From Dimorphilus gyrociliatus (taxonomy: Eukaryota; Annelida; Polychaeta; Dinophilidae), in contig CAJFCJ010000001.1 of NCBI GenBank assembly GCA_904063045.1, positions 689,501-753,500 of the forward strand: 64,000 nt of DNA, read 5' to 3'. The translations under genes were made by a program, and so were the position numbers. The first letter of the stretch is position 1, and each line of letters opens with the position of its first letter. The notes below the pieces were generated by a model, which was not told where the DNA came from, did not search any database, and was given only the letters and a program-made list of their open reading frames with translations. Of this stretch, positions 25,228 to 36,835 are shown in pieces.

Positions 25228-26726
25228 TAATAAATTTCTAATATCATACGCTTATGTTGCATTCCAATAGAAATGATGGATCTTTTATAGATATATATAA
25301 AATATATTGAGGGTACAGTGTACAAAAAAAAAGCAGGATATCAATGGTTAAAAACTTTATACTATAAACATTTCAAATTTAGATTAATTACAATGATGTC
25401 ATTTAATTGATATGCAAGTAAATATATAAACATCCTATTTATTACAAAGTATAAAGTGATAGTTAACCGATTACTGGATATAAACAAGTACACTTAATCT
25501 TCGTAAATAAGTTATTGCTGTAGAATTCTGATATACAATAATACAAACTGTATTCTAAATAGCATTTTGTTTGTTTAATTGTCTATTCTTAATTGAAAAT
25601 GAAAGTATTTTTAAGTAAAAGAAAGACTTGTAAATTGTTTCAAAATTTAAATACATTCATCTGAATAATAGAAACGGAATAAACTGATAAATAAAGTATT
25701 AACTTTCGCTTATAAAAGAGAAACGTAAATTGTAAATACTATGAATTTTACAGGTAGAAATATAAAATATATATATATAAATATAATTATTTAAAATGTT
25801 CTGTAATATAAAGCGTAACAAGTAAAAATTATTGGCATCTAAAGTTCACAATGATCTATGGAATACTAACAATTTTATGTGATTTCAACCGAATAACTAT
25901 CGATTATTTTTGTTAGAGATTACACGCAGAAAACTGTTTATTGCATCATCATTTTATACTTTTAAATTGCTCTATTTTGATGATGAAATAGTGATACTAA
26001 CTTCTTCTACAATACCCTCATGTCCTATATATTAAAAGAATTTATTACGTAGCTTTCTCTATTAATAAAATATATATTGTTGAAATGAGAAAAAACGACT
26101 TGGCCTGTATTTGGTAAATTTGAATAGAGGACAAATTCTAGTATATTTAATTTTATACTAGTATAAAATATCATCTCTTCCACTCCATATTTAAACATAA
26201 ACAATAGGTTTTTTTTTACCAGTTTTCGAAAATTCTCTCTTTTTTTTTTTACTTTCAAACTATTGTCTTTGAGAATGTTGTGTTTTCTTTAAATTTACCA
26301 AAACAAGGTATGTAACTGGAATTTTTAGCTTGATATCGTAACGTAGCATTTTTAGAAAATGTCCTAAGAGACGATAGAAAAGTTTTTCGTTGTTATATAT
26401 GTTAGTAATAATAGTATAGAGTGTCTTATTCGTTCTTGATAAATAGCATGAAGCGACAATTTATTGTTGGCAAAAGATGAAAATATTAATCTTCGATTTT
26501 ATTATAAAGGCCCACTTTATGTACTCATTTTGATTAGATATTGATCGATCCCACCTTGCATATAGTTTATCGTTATCTCTTCTTTTTTTTAAAACACGAG
26601 GTTTAGTGATTAAAATTGAATCGTATGCACTAAAGCCTGGATCGTAGTCAATTAAATTGCTAAAAATAACAACAAAATAATAAGGATTAAGAGAAGAAAA
26701 AGTTACTTTGATGACAACTCTTTGCC
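25228..26726. other. Intergenic, no gene recognised
   Basis: AT-rich DNA between the TRIM-like gene and STAT. No RING exon or other conserved coding segment could be identified in either strand. A 95-codon minus-strand ORF at 26461-26748 is not supported by any recognisable similarity. Confidence 0.45.
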
Positions 26727-29700
26727 ATGGAAAATTGGGAAGAAACACTTAGTATTGAATCTTTCGAAAACAGGATAACAACATGTGAGAGTACTATACG
26801 AAACATAAATGAACAGTTTAGCAAGGTATACAAAAAAAATATCTCTCAGAAACTTTTGTTTATCTTATCGATGACTCTGCTCATCAGGTTCCATCCGTAT
26901 TGGCAGAAATTCTTGAATCGCAGGAACTTAATGAGAAGATTTCCTTCCTTCATCGACATCTATGCGTAATGATGCTTTTATTATTTAGTCACATGCTCTA
27001 CATATATAGCATATAGTGTTATTACTATTAAAATACTTTTTCATAACAAGGATGCGATTGATTGTTGGAAAATACTTCAAAGAAGAGCTCAGCTTGACAG
27101 CGGACTTGTTAAAAATTGGAGTAGAAATACAGAACTACTACAGAAATTAGATAATAAGTAATATATTTCAGCATCAGAGAAACTTTCATTAATAATAAAT
27201 TGTTTAATTTACCCCTTCCTTTCTTTAGAATCTACGATTTCCTCTCTATAACAAAAAGTATTTTACAAAGGATTGTTTTAGAACGAGAAAATGACCACTC
27301 TGTTCAATTGGAACATATTTATCATCACTATATATCCTTAATAAGGGATTTCATTGAAAAGTAATTTCTTTTTTTAAATATGATAATTTATGAAGAATAA
27401 CAACAATTAATTAATTATAATAGCTGGGCCCTGATCATTGATAATCAACCAACACAAGAATTTGAACAGAAATCTCAACAAGTATTCAAAGTAGAACAAA
27501 ATAAGATAAAGAATTTCAAAATGACTGCTCGTTTATTAGGAAAAAATTCCTATTTTCAAATATCTACGTTAAAAATCAAAGCGATTTATGATAAAGATTT
27601 TCACAATAGAAATGAAGATGATATCAAACAATTTTGTCATATGGGAAAAACCGAATTCGAATCCAAATTTAACAGACAAGGAACCCGATCTTGGACTATT
27701 ACAAAGGTTTTTCTTACTAATGAAAACTATAATAAAAAAATTAATCATTGGTTAATTATTCATTTTCAGGTACCAATTACTAATGTTATGCAACATGAAA
27801 AGTCTGATAGGAATGACTATATTCGTGAGAAGAAATACTTCTTTACACTTCGTATTGAATGTAAATTAGATTGTTTAAAGAATACACCAACTTTTACTGC
27901 CCAAGTAAACATCTTTAGATTATGCTACGTGAATTTTTAATCTTGTCTCTTTTTTGTTCCTTTTCTATATTTATAGGAAATATCACTTCCTGTAAGTTTA
28001 ATAACGCACGTAAATCAAACCGTTGACGCTTACGGAACAATTTATTGGTTCAATTTATTTGCAAATAATCAGGTATAGTTTAATAAATGTTAAATGTATT
28101 GAGTATTTTATATAATATTCTAATTAATACGGAAAAAAGAGAGGTCTAGTTACTGATAACATACTACCTAAAGAAGTACCTTGGTTATGCTTAGAGAAAT
28201 TTTTAACAACTAAATGGAATAAGCAAATGGCCGATTCAGCTAAGGATTTCAATAAATTCAAAGCTTCAGCTTCAAAAACATTGGTAAGTTGTTTATTAGT
28301 AAATAATATTAAACTAATAACAGCCTTTAAATAAAACTATAGGATCAAAGACCTTTACGAGTAGATGATCTAACGTATTTAGCATCAAGAGCAATGAGTA
28401 AGAATCTTTCATTTTTGTTATTTTGAATCATCTTTACGTTTGTTTCTTAAAATAGGATCAAATAAAAAAGATTTTTACCACCAAGATCTAACTTGGAGTC
28501 AGTTTAGTAAGGTAAGCTTTATGATGATCTCATTGTTCTAGTTTAACTTTTTAAAATTATCTGTTTGTTATTAATTATAGGAGAAATTAGTTCCAAATAG
28601 TACATTCTCTTTTTGGAAGTATTTCTTCGCTTGTATGACAAGTGCCTGTATTAATAAAGATGAATGGTTAAAAGGGTTATTATTAGTTATTTTAAATATA
28701 TAAGACAGTCGATTAGAGACAGATTTCATCGTTTTTTTTATCATTATCAGATATATATATGGATTTGCCACAACGGAGGAAGTTGAACAAAGGTTGTCTA
28801 AAGAGGACACCGGCGCCTTCGTTATCAGATTTAGCGAATCGACTATTAGTAAAAACCAGTCGAAAAATATCAGTGGAGAATTAATTTTGGAAGTTGTATA
28901 TTTAACTTCGTCTGGGAAAAAAATCATATTAAAGAGTAAAGAACTTATTAAGCCGGAAAACTTAAAAGCTGGTGGTCTTGTACCTACTTTGTTATCATTT
29001 GAATATTTTTGTAGAAGGTAAAAAAAATTCATACAAGTAATAATATATTAGCTTATTAAGCTAGCCGTTTATATTACTAGTTCAATCGTGAATGAAGTGA
29101 AACTTTATATAATGTGCTTTGAATGTGTAAAACATTATAGTTGAACATGTACAACATAATAAAAAAAAATGTGTTTCTTTTGCAGGACGAATACTAAGCG
29201 TCCCTTTCTTACAAAACTTATTAAAAAGGATGGAGATGCCATAGAGCTGAGTGAAATAGGTTTCTTTCTTTTCAACAAATGTTTAATCTGTTAATACTGT
29301 TACTTCGTTAATATATCATAATAGCCTCCAACCTAAAATCTGAAGTTCCGTTTTGTCCTCTAAAGATTCTTGTTGATACGCATAAAGCAGAATTTATTGT
29401 TTCTTCAAGGTCACTAAATTACAGAGAAGATTTTACAGGTAATTATAGTAAAGATTCACAAGGAAACATAGCCTACACTCTTATGCCTTTATTTATCAGT
29501 ACCAGATCTTTTAGGTAAAGATGAGGTAAACGAAATTCTAGAAGAGCTAGAACTTGATATCGGTCCGTCAAAATATGGGAAAATGCCAGCAGAGTTTGCT
29601 AATATGGACCCGGATATTTTCCAAGAAAAAACATCACCCATCTTTTCAATAGAGAATTGGCATACTACAGCAGCCAAAGAATTATACGAACAATTGGTTT

Positions 29701-29897
29701 ATGCAGGAAAGACAAATGATATAGATTCAAAAAATTTTCTAGACGATATAAAGCAAAACAATGAGCCTGTGAAAGCAGAATATTATGTTAATAACAATAA
29801 CAATTCAAATAATGAGTTAAACTCAATTCCAAATCAATTGCATCCTTATCTCTTCTCCTCTGAACATGAGCAAATGGATTTTACTCCATTTTGTTAA
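26727..29897 (+). CDS. Divergent STAT family transcription factor
   Basis: About 14 short exons join in frame from 26727 (MENWEETLSIESF) to the stop at 29897. The first exons give an alpha-helical coiled-coil region. The next part gives the immunoglobulin-like DNA-binding domain (ISTLKIKAIYDKDFHNRNE, then WTITKVPITNVM, and RIECKLDC). A linker (DLTWSQFSKEKLVPNSTFSF) leads to YIYGFATTEEVEQRLSKEDT and the SH2 motif GAFVIRFSES with its phosphotyrosine-binding Arg. After the SH2 there is a C-terminal tail with Asn repeats and VKAEYYVNN, a possible activation tyrosine. STATs dimerise through SH2-phosphotyrosine contacts after JAK-type signalling and enter the nucleus. The usual N-terminal tetramerisation domain was not seen; it may be absent or lie in an upstream exon. 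Identity rests mainly on the SH2 and its linker. Confidence 0.8.
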
Positions 29898-30284
29898 AAT
29901 ACATCGTAGTTTTTCTAGATTTATAGAGACTTCATTATTATATTATAATATGAAGAAAAAAGTATTTAGACAAAAAAAAGAATGTCTATATATATAAATA
30001 TACAGTATTGAAAAATGTATATAAACTCAATTATAACATAGTATACGAATGAATGCTTTAATTGTTATATATGAAAACAAATATATGGGGGTTTTTTTTG
30101 AAGAATAATAAAATATTTATCCATTTATTAAATGGAAGAGATTTTATTGCAAGTAAATATTGAAAACTCGTGAAAGTTTAATCGTTGCAATCATTTATTT
30201 ACTACTTCGGCTCCTTTAAAGCATAAAGTTCTTTTCTATCAATGTAATTTATCGGTTAAATCAGTCTTCATGGTTTTACACTTC
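29898..30284. other. Convergent spacer (3' UTRs of STAT and BROX)
   Basis: AT-rich, with an AATAAA-like signal near 30108. No coding sequence recognised. Confidence 0.5.
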
Positions 30285-32305
30285 TTATGATATTACACAT
30301 CCACTAGAATTTCCGGGATCTTTTTTTGATTGCGAAATATCGGCTTCTTTGACAGGAGGAACATCCTTTCCCTTTTCTTTATTTTCATTCTATAATAGTT
30401 GATTATAATTAAATATTTTACTATATACACTTACTCGATACTAGGAATAACTGATACTTACAGGATCAGGAACGTGCTTTTCTATTTTAAACCCTTCGTA
30501 GGCTTTCTTTGTCCACAAACTACTTAGTCCGGGAACTTCAAAGTCTTGAGGAGACGCTAGTCCATATGTAGCTTTTAATTCCAAAGCTGGTGTTGTTGTT
30601 GGAACTTTATGATGGTAACTAAATTATAAAAATAACATAATTAATTAAAAACTATTTTATTTAAATTAATTTACATACATAAAACCATTTTCTCGAACAC
30701 ATTTATCAAGAGTTCTTGTTACAATTGGTCCTAATTTTCTGAAGAATAAATGCTCGTGAGGTCGGCAAGTGGTTCCAGGACCTTTTGTTTTCGAGTATTC
30801 TTGACCAAAGTTTAATGCACTGTCAAAATCTATAATTTGTGTAAATTTTATAAATAATTAATATTTCCATGAATATTTTTTAAATAAATATTAACGTTTT
30901 TTGCTCTCTTGTAAACATTTTATTGCTTCTCCACACTTATCTGATGCTAATAACGATTCTCCATGATAATTAAATGCCTGTGATGGTAAGATAAAAAAGT
31001 TAAAAGAGCATATCTGAAATTTAAAGAAAGAGTAAACGCTTACGTAAGCCATGTAAATATTTATCTTAAATAATAGATATTTCTTCCACTTTAGAAGATT
31101 AGGATCCTCTAAACTAATCATAGAGTCGTGCGCCGATTGATACATGTTTGAAGTCTCATACGCCAAGGCAGATATAAGAGATGCTCCGTGCTTCAGCTCA
31201 ATAGCCCTTGCTATAGTTACTAGAAAAATAGAGGATGAATATTAATTTTTTTCCTTTATTCTCAAAGTTTAATGGTGTGAGTTATACCTTCCTGCGCTTC
31301 AGCTGTAGATTGATGAATATAAGCATTCAAAATACGATTCTCCAAATCTTCACCCTTTTCAGGCGCTTCTTTCAGTTTTGGTACGAGTTCCGATTGTATG
31401 TACTTGAAAATTCCAGCACTGATACGTAAGCACTTATGAACTTCTTTTGCTTCCTCCATATTTGGCCTATTATTAAAGAAAAAGAGAGAATAAACAAGTT
31501 TAAATTTTGCTTCTTTTCTTAATAAATCAAAATACAAACTCATCTTTTGCTGCAATCTTGGCCGCATGTTTAGTATACCATAGAGCAAAATTAAACAGTA
31601 TACTTGCCAACTCAAAAATACTGTCCTTTTTTTCTCTAAAAAAAACAAAAAAGAAGAGCTAACTTTAACATTTAGATCATATCTTTAATAATAATGAACT
31701 CACGTTGGTTTGGAGCCTGTAAGAGTATTTGTCCATCTAAATAAGATCATTTCTCTTAGTTTACTATCAGCTGAGGGATCTTCAATATCTGTTACAAAGC
31801 CCGCTAACAATTCTCCATAGTTCTTTGCCGCCGCTTCCAAGTTATCAATTGTATTATTTGGATTGCTCAAAAGATCTAATATTCTCGCTCTTGTCAATTT
31901 TGCATCACTACAATAAAAAAAAAACCAAGTAAAACATTATAACTATACAAATATACATTTATCTGATATTACATAAATACAAAAATGCAATATTATATAT
32001 AATTCAGGAAGTTTTCACTTAAGAGATGTATTCTAAAAGATCATAATTATATTTAAAAATAAAAAATAAAATAACTATTTAAAAATACCATTTTTTTGTA
32101 CTTTAATTTATAACAAATCCACAAGAAAGTAAAGATCTTTCAACATGAGTTATTAAAAATTATTAGAAAGAGTTGATCACTCTGGATAGGGGCTATAATA
32201 ATACCTGCAAATCTTTTGGGCATCACTACTCGAAACAACACTTCGTAGATCAAAACTGACAGGGCCTGAAGCTTTAAGGGGATTTCTGTGAAACCAGTGT
32301 GCCAT
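30285..32305 (-). CDS. BROX: BRO1 domain and CAAX box protein (BROX)
   Basis: Minus-strand multi-exon gene starting at 32305 with [20 protein letters not shown], closely matching BROX. Successive exons read [94 protein letters not shown] and [18 protein letters not shown]. The order matches a BRO1 domain of the Alix type. The C-terminus is GCVIS, a CAAX farnesylation box whose terminal Ser fits farnesyl rather than geranylgeranyl transfer. BROX binds ESCRT-III (CHMP4/CHMP5) and acts at the nuclear envelope in mammals. As a predicted CAAX protein it could be a substrate of ZMPSTE24 encoded about 20 kb away; that link is inference. Confidence 0.95.
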
Positions 32306-32865
32306 GATCTATCACTGATAATCACTACAGTAGTCGTTGATCAACTGTAGGACAAGAATTGATGATAAAATTTTAAAATGTATAAGCTATACAAGCTTAT
32401 TTCCGCTTCCTTTATCATGTGATTCTTAGTCAGAGATAACAAATCGAGAGAGATATCACGGAAAAAAAGAGAAATATTACATTAACGCCATCTATTTGTT
32501 GGTTTTTTTCCCCCTAAAAATAAACGATTGTTAAAAACATATAAAATGAATCAGCAGAAATGTAACAGAAATATGACACTGTCAGTATAAAGAAAAGAGA
32601 AGCTTATTTTTTCATGTTATATAATACATTCGAAACTTAGATGTATTGTTATGAAAATCGTCAAAGGTGCACATATAACAGCCAAACATACAAAAAAAAA
32701 CATAATCATAGTCTTATAACACGATGTAGATTTTATTACATACTTATTCATAACATATAAGATAGTGGATCTTTTGAGATAAAAGTCCAAGTTTTCTTCG
32801 AATTCTATCATAATTGACGGAAGTAGCTTTCTAGAAAGCTACTGAACTTTTAAAATATTTCAACT
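32306..32865. other. BROX upstream region and GPCR 3' flank
   Basis: Holds ACGCCATCT at 32485-32493, 180 bases upstream of the BROX start. A 64-codon hydrophobic minus-strand ORF (32617-32811) follows the GPCR but has no recognisable family. Confidence 0.4.
32485..32493. promoter_or_regulatory. CGCCATCT promoter element at BROX
   Basis: ACGCCATCT about 180 bases upstream of the BROX ATG, on the opposite strand to AGATGGCGT. Same core as at ZMPSTE24, MRPS9, CLIC and NEK11. Confidence 0.4.
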
Positions 32866-33840
32866 CTAATTAACAACTGTTATATTTGATTCAGATTTTC
32901 CATATCTCAGTAGAGCTTTAAGAGATTTTTTAAATTGTTCATATTTGATTATATAAATAATAGGATTAATGCAGCAATTCATAAAAAGCATCACTACTGA
33001 AAAATAATAAAAATGAGATGTAAAGTCTGCTTTCATTCCGAAATTGTACAATAGGAAATACACTTGATTCCATATCCAACATAAAAAGAAGCATCCGGAT
33101 ACTAAAGCAAAAGTTTTTAGCGTATTTTTTCTTATTCTTACTCTTCTCTCCTCTAGTTTTGAGTGAGCTCTGCTAATATCTTCAACCTTATTTTTCACAG
33201 AATATGCAATTGCGCCATATGAATAGGTTAAGATAAATAGAGGAAAAAAGAATTGAACGAAAAAGGTGAAACATCCCACTAAAGATTTAGCTGTTTTATT
33301 AGGGAAAATATCCCAATTAACGCATTTTCCATTTTCAACCCCACTTATTGGAATTTGTAGAGAAAACTGAAGTAGTGGACCGAACAACCAAATTGCAGTT
33401 ATTGTCAATAAAATATTTCTCTTTGAACTATATAGCTTATGCGTGATTGGATACACAACTCCAGCATAACGATCCAATGACAGTAAGACTAGATTATACG
33501 TTGAAGAGTTCATAAGAGCGAAATATAGAAGATTTCCGTGGATAATACGACAGTAGAATACTTGCAAAGAAAACGACCAGGTTGAAACATCAGTAAAGTA
33601 CCAATAGCATAAATTCGTTGTTGTAAAAAGCGAAGCAGCAACCAAATCAATCGCAGATTGGTTGATAACAAAATAATTTGATAATTTTGAATATAATGCT
33701 TTACTTCTTGCAAAGACAATTAGCACAACTGAATTTCCGAATATACCAAATACACTTAGAAAAGGATAAACGACGTGGATAATCCAAAAACCGTTACCAG
33801 ATGAAAAAGTTGTATTATTATCAGCCGTTACGTTAGACAT
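32866..33840 (-). CDS. Intronless rhodopsin-class G protein-coupled receptor
   Basis: Single 324-codon ORF with seven hydrophobic segments. Class A landmarks: TM1 GIFGNSVVLIVF, TM2 AIDLVAASLF, a Cys before TM3, TM3 end LSLDRYAGVVYP (DRY), an extracellular loop 2 Cys (NGKCVNWD), and TM7 CCINPIIYIIKY (NPxxY). TM6 reads SGCFFLCWIWNQVYFLL, so the usual CWxP proline is replaced by Trp. An Asn-rich N-terminus carries likely N-glycosylation sites (NVT, NNT). The C-tail is short. The overall look is of a lineage-expanded peptide or orphan receptor; the ligand cannot be named. Lack of introns contrasts with the neighbours and is common in retroposed or expanded GPCR families. Confidence 0.9.
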   Translation of the reverse strand: MSNVTADNNTTFSSGNGFWIIHVVYPFLSVFGIFGNSVVLIVFARSKALYSKLSNYFVINQSAIDLVAASLFTTTNLCYWYFTDVSTWSFSLQVFYCRIIHGNLLYFALMNSSTYNLVLLSLDRYAGVVYPITHKLYSSKRNILLTITAIWLFGPLLQFSLQIPISGVENGKCVNWDIFPNKTAKSLVGCFTFFVQFFFPLFILTYSYGAIAYSVKNKVEDISRAHSKLEERRVRIRKNTLKTFALVSGCFFLCWIWNQVYFLLYNFGMKADFTSHFYYFSVVMLFMNCCINPIIYIIKYEQFKKSLKALLRYGKSESNITVVN

Positions 33841-34438
33841 TCTCGTGAAAGAACAACTTCCTTAAGAAAGGCTTCTCTTCACTTGAAATATATCAGCGCC
33901 TCCTATGGGTTCTTTAAAATAGACTATCAACCTATTCTATCTTTAAAGTCGAGCTGCTTATATCTTAAAGCGTATAGTAGTTTCTTTTTATCATATATGT
34001 AGTGAATGCTCTTAAGAATTATGTATATTGCTAATTTTTAAGATGAAAATCAGTATGCAAATTTATTAATTTGCAAAAAACAGATTTATATAAAATTTGA
34101 AAGACAAAACTGGTTGAGATTTATCAGAATAAAGACTCGTATACTGTATAATAACAGGTATATAATAGCATAATGATTATCAATGTTAATAATAAATAAT
34201 AAATAGTAATAGGTTAATCTGTACAAAATGACTAGAGATGACACTCAATGAAATGGGAAAATGTTTACAAAGCATGACTAGATTGTAACACTCCGAAAAA
34301 AAGACACATGGAAAATACAATAACTTTTAACATGAGGTTTTAAAAATATAAAAATCCTAAATGAGGTTAAAAGATAATAATATGCATAAAATATACGGTT
34401 TACAAAATTTTATAACAGCTTGTAGATTTAGGATTTAA
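33841..34438. other. Intergenic, nothing recognised
   Basis: AT-rich sequence between the GPCR start and the Snail-type gene stop. It includes one TACTGTATA element at 34142-34150. Confidence 0.5.
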
Positions 34439-35049
34439 CTAAAAACTACAAGTTGCTTTATGCCTTATTAATAAGGATAGTCGAGAGAAGGATTTGGAGC
34501 ATACTTGACAGCTATGTTTTTTTACAGTTTCATGAGTTTGAAGATGAGATCTGAGATTTGATCTGTCAGCAAATGCTCTTGAACATCGGTTACACGTAAA
34601 AGGTTTTTCACCGGTATGGGTTCTCATATGTCCTTGCAATAACCAAGGACGAGAGAAGGCTTTATTACAAACTGGACATTTACACGGAAGGGTATGCGTC
34701 TTTACATGCATTTTTAATGCCCCAATTGATTGGTAACCTTTGCCACAAAATTCGCAGAGCTTTTCTTTTTTTTCTTTTACTTCTATATTTCTTTCAATTT
34801 TTGCCAATAAGCTCAAGTTCAAAGCAGCTTTAGTTGGACTCATATCAATTTTAATTGGAATGTTTTCCTTCTCTTCCCAGAATCTCCAGGGTCTAATTCT
34901 CAAATCAAGAGGTTCTTCTGTGAGAATTAAATACGTATTAAAACAATATCTTTAATGTAAGAATAAAAATGAAAAATCTTACCTATAGACTCGCAAAAGT
35001 CATAAAGAAGGTTTCTCCTCGGAACACCGATCATCTCCGAACAAGACAT
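34439..35049 (-). CDS. Snail-family C2H2 zinc finger repressor
   Basis: Two exons read on the minus strand: 35049-34983 ([15 protein letters not shown]) and 34917-34439. The junction creates [11 protein letters not shown], whose PLDLR is a CtBP-binding PxDLS-type motif. Four zinc fingers follow, ending at the C-terminus: [60 protein letters not shown], then a C2HC-like finger [20 protein letters not shown]. Finger sequences and linkers ([20 protein letters not shown]) match Snail rather than Scratch. No SNAG motif at the N-terminus was found. The reading frame stays open upstream to a possible acceptor near 35157, so an earlier exon may supply the true start. Snail proteins repress E-box genes in mesoderm, neural and EMT contexts. 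Confidence 0.85.
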
Positions 35050-35377
35050 TGCGACCAAGTACACAGAACTGAACTGATGTACAAAGAAATCTTCGATTTT
35101 ATTTTCAAGTGCGCGGGCTAAATTGTCCAATCGGAATACAGAACCATTGTGAGCCTCCTGGAAATTTTGAGCAAAACCGACCTAATTCCCTGAGAAAACC
35201 AATTGTATGATTTATAACCAGAATGGTGTATGTCGTTTAATGTAAGGGTATTTTAGGAGGCGGTGAATTGTTCTTTATTTTGTCAGCTGATCATCTGTAT
35301 CTTGAACAGGAACGAACTAAACGACATACGATTATTTAGCGCCCTTATGCTATTTTAGCCATTATTCCGGGAAGGGG

Positions 35378-35700
35378 CAGGTGCAATACACAAAGGTCTT
35401 TCTTTCGATCCGCACTTGAGGACCAAAGCTATTATGAAATATTAACTGAGAATAGTCGTTGAAATATGATCATAAACTCTAAAAATGTAATATTTATTGA
35501 CTATTAATACTTTTATGAATAATTTGCTCGATTTGTTCACTTTTACATTAGAAATTCAAAGATGGGAAAGTAGATTTTACGTCATGAACAAAGAGTTTCA
35601 AAAGGCTGTAACGGCGCGTGCCAAATAGGGTGCCCGCACCTGTTCCTATCACCTGTCGGGTTATTTTTTCCTAGCATACAAGAAGATATATTTATAGGGG
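35378..35700. promoter_or_regulatory. Putative Snail-gene upstream region with E-boxes and TATA-like site
   Basis: CAGGTG at 35378-35383 and CACCTG at 35637-35642 and 35650-35655 are the E-box form bound by Snail factors. A TATAAATA-like sequence on the minus strand near 35688-35697 could position transcription toward the Snail gene. This suggests autoregulation, which is inference. The remainder of 35050-36000 shows no recognised coding exon. Confidence 0.35.
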
Positions 35701-36010
35701 TCGTCCCCTCTTTCTTCTGTCTAGAAATCAGACATGCGTGAAGAATGAATTCGAATCAACCCATGCTTTTGTCCATAGAGAAAGGTTCGACCAATTTTAT
35801 GCCAAGTTTTCCTAAAGAAGAGAAAGAAGTAGTTTAAGTCAAAGATAAAGACACAAAATTTGAACCTATTATGAATAAATTTAACAACTTCACAAAATTA
35901 AGTAGTCAAAAATTAAGCTAACTATCAATAAGCCATTATAAATTCAAAAGTCTATTTATTTGTAAAATTTATTATTTTAAATTTCGCGCGAAACACGAGG
36001 CTGTTTTATT

Positions 36011-36088
36011 AACCAATCAAAAGCGATTGATATTTTCGACTCACCCACGAAAGATTTCCTCTTCCTTTTCCGCACCGTATCAACACTG
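36011..36088 (+). promoter_or_regulatory. RPL34 promoter with CCAAT box, TOP-like tract and non-coding exon 1
   Basis: AACCAATCAA at 36011-36020 is a CCAAT box. The pyrimidine tract at 36056-36070 (TTCCTCTTCCTTTTCC) looks like a terminal oligopyrimidine start typical of ribosomal protein genes. A good donor (gtacgt) at 36089 pairs with the acceptor at 36228 just before the ATG, giving a 5' UTR intron. Confidence 0.5.
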
Positions 36089-36231
36089 GTACGTGTTTTG
36101 CCTACTTCTTGTATTAATCTCTAAAAATCTCCCTATTATCTTATAGTTAAAATTCAATTTTATGGGGAAATGATAGTTTTGATAATTGTCAATTATTACA
36201 TATTTCATATTGGAATACTTATTTTCAGAAA

Positions 36232-36756
36232 ATGGTGCAACGATTAACGTTTAGAAGGCGCCTCAGCTACAACACTAAATCTAACAGAAGAAAGATGTAA
36301 GTAGGGAAATGCGCTTTTATAGTGTTGCTTATTTTGAAGATCAACGTTTAATCATCCCTATTTCATTAGCGTTAAGACTCCAGGCGGTCGACTCGTTTAT
36401 CACTACAAGAAGAAGCCGGGTACCCTCCCAAAATGCGGTGACTGTAAAGTTAAATTGCATGGTATCACACCAAGCAGACCGATGGAGAGACAGTCGATGA
36501 CAAAGCGTCTAAAGACCGTTTCTAGAGTTTACGGTGGATCTAGATGCCATCATTGCGTACGAAACAGGTGAGTTTATTAAAACATATTTTCTATGAGTAT
36601 AGACTCAGAATATTAAATTGAAAATGAAATAACCAACACATTTTATATATTTTCAGAATTGTCCGAGCTTTTTTGATTGAAGAACAAAAGATTGTCGTAA
36701 AAGTTATCAAAGCTCAGCAGAAATCGCAAGGAACGTCTTCAAAAAAGAAAAAGTAA
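36232..36756 (+). CDS. RPL34: 60S ribosomal protein L34 (eL34)
   Basis: Three coding exons: 36232-36296, 36370-36567 and 36657-36756. The protein starts MVQRLTFRRRLSYNTKSNRR, continues TPGGRLVYHYKKKPGTLPKC and VYGGSRCHHCVRNRIVRAFL, and ends IEEQKIVVKVIKAQQ with a basic tail. Two CxxC-type pairs (CGDC and CHHC) correspond to the zinc-binding cysteines of eL34. Length is about 120 residues, as expected. The ATG lies three bases after a splice acceptor. Confidence 0.97.
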
Positions 36757-36835
36757 ACTCTTTATAAGCTGTGCGTTGCAGTTTTTTGTTCTTGTGGTTG
36801 GTAATACCTCAATACACGACGTACTGAAGATATAA

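Noticed and set aside
26461-26748. 95-codon minus-strand ORF next to the STAT start
   Set aside because: No similarity or splice support; it overlaps the STAT start region and contains Lys/Ile-rich AT-driven sequence.
32617-32811. 64-codon hydrophobic minus-strand ORF after the GPCR
   Set aside because: Single hydrophobic stretch in AT-rich DNA with no recognised family; a real small membrane protein cannot be excluded but is not supported.
35780-35800. GGTTCGA-like tRNA B-box
   Set aside because: No A-box, no acceptor stem pairing and no cloverleaf could be formed around it.
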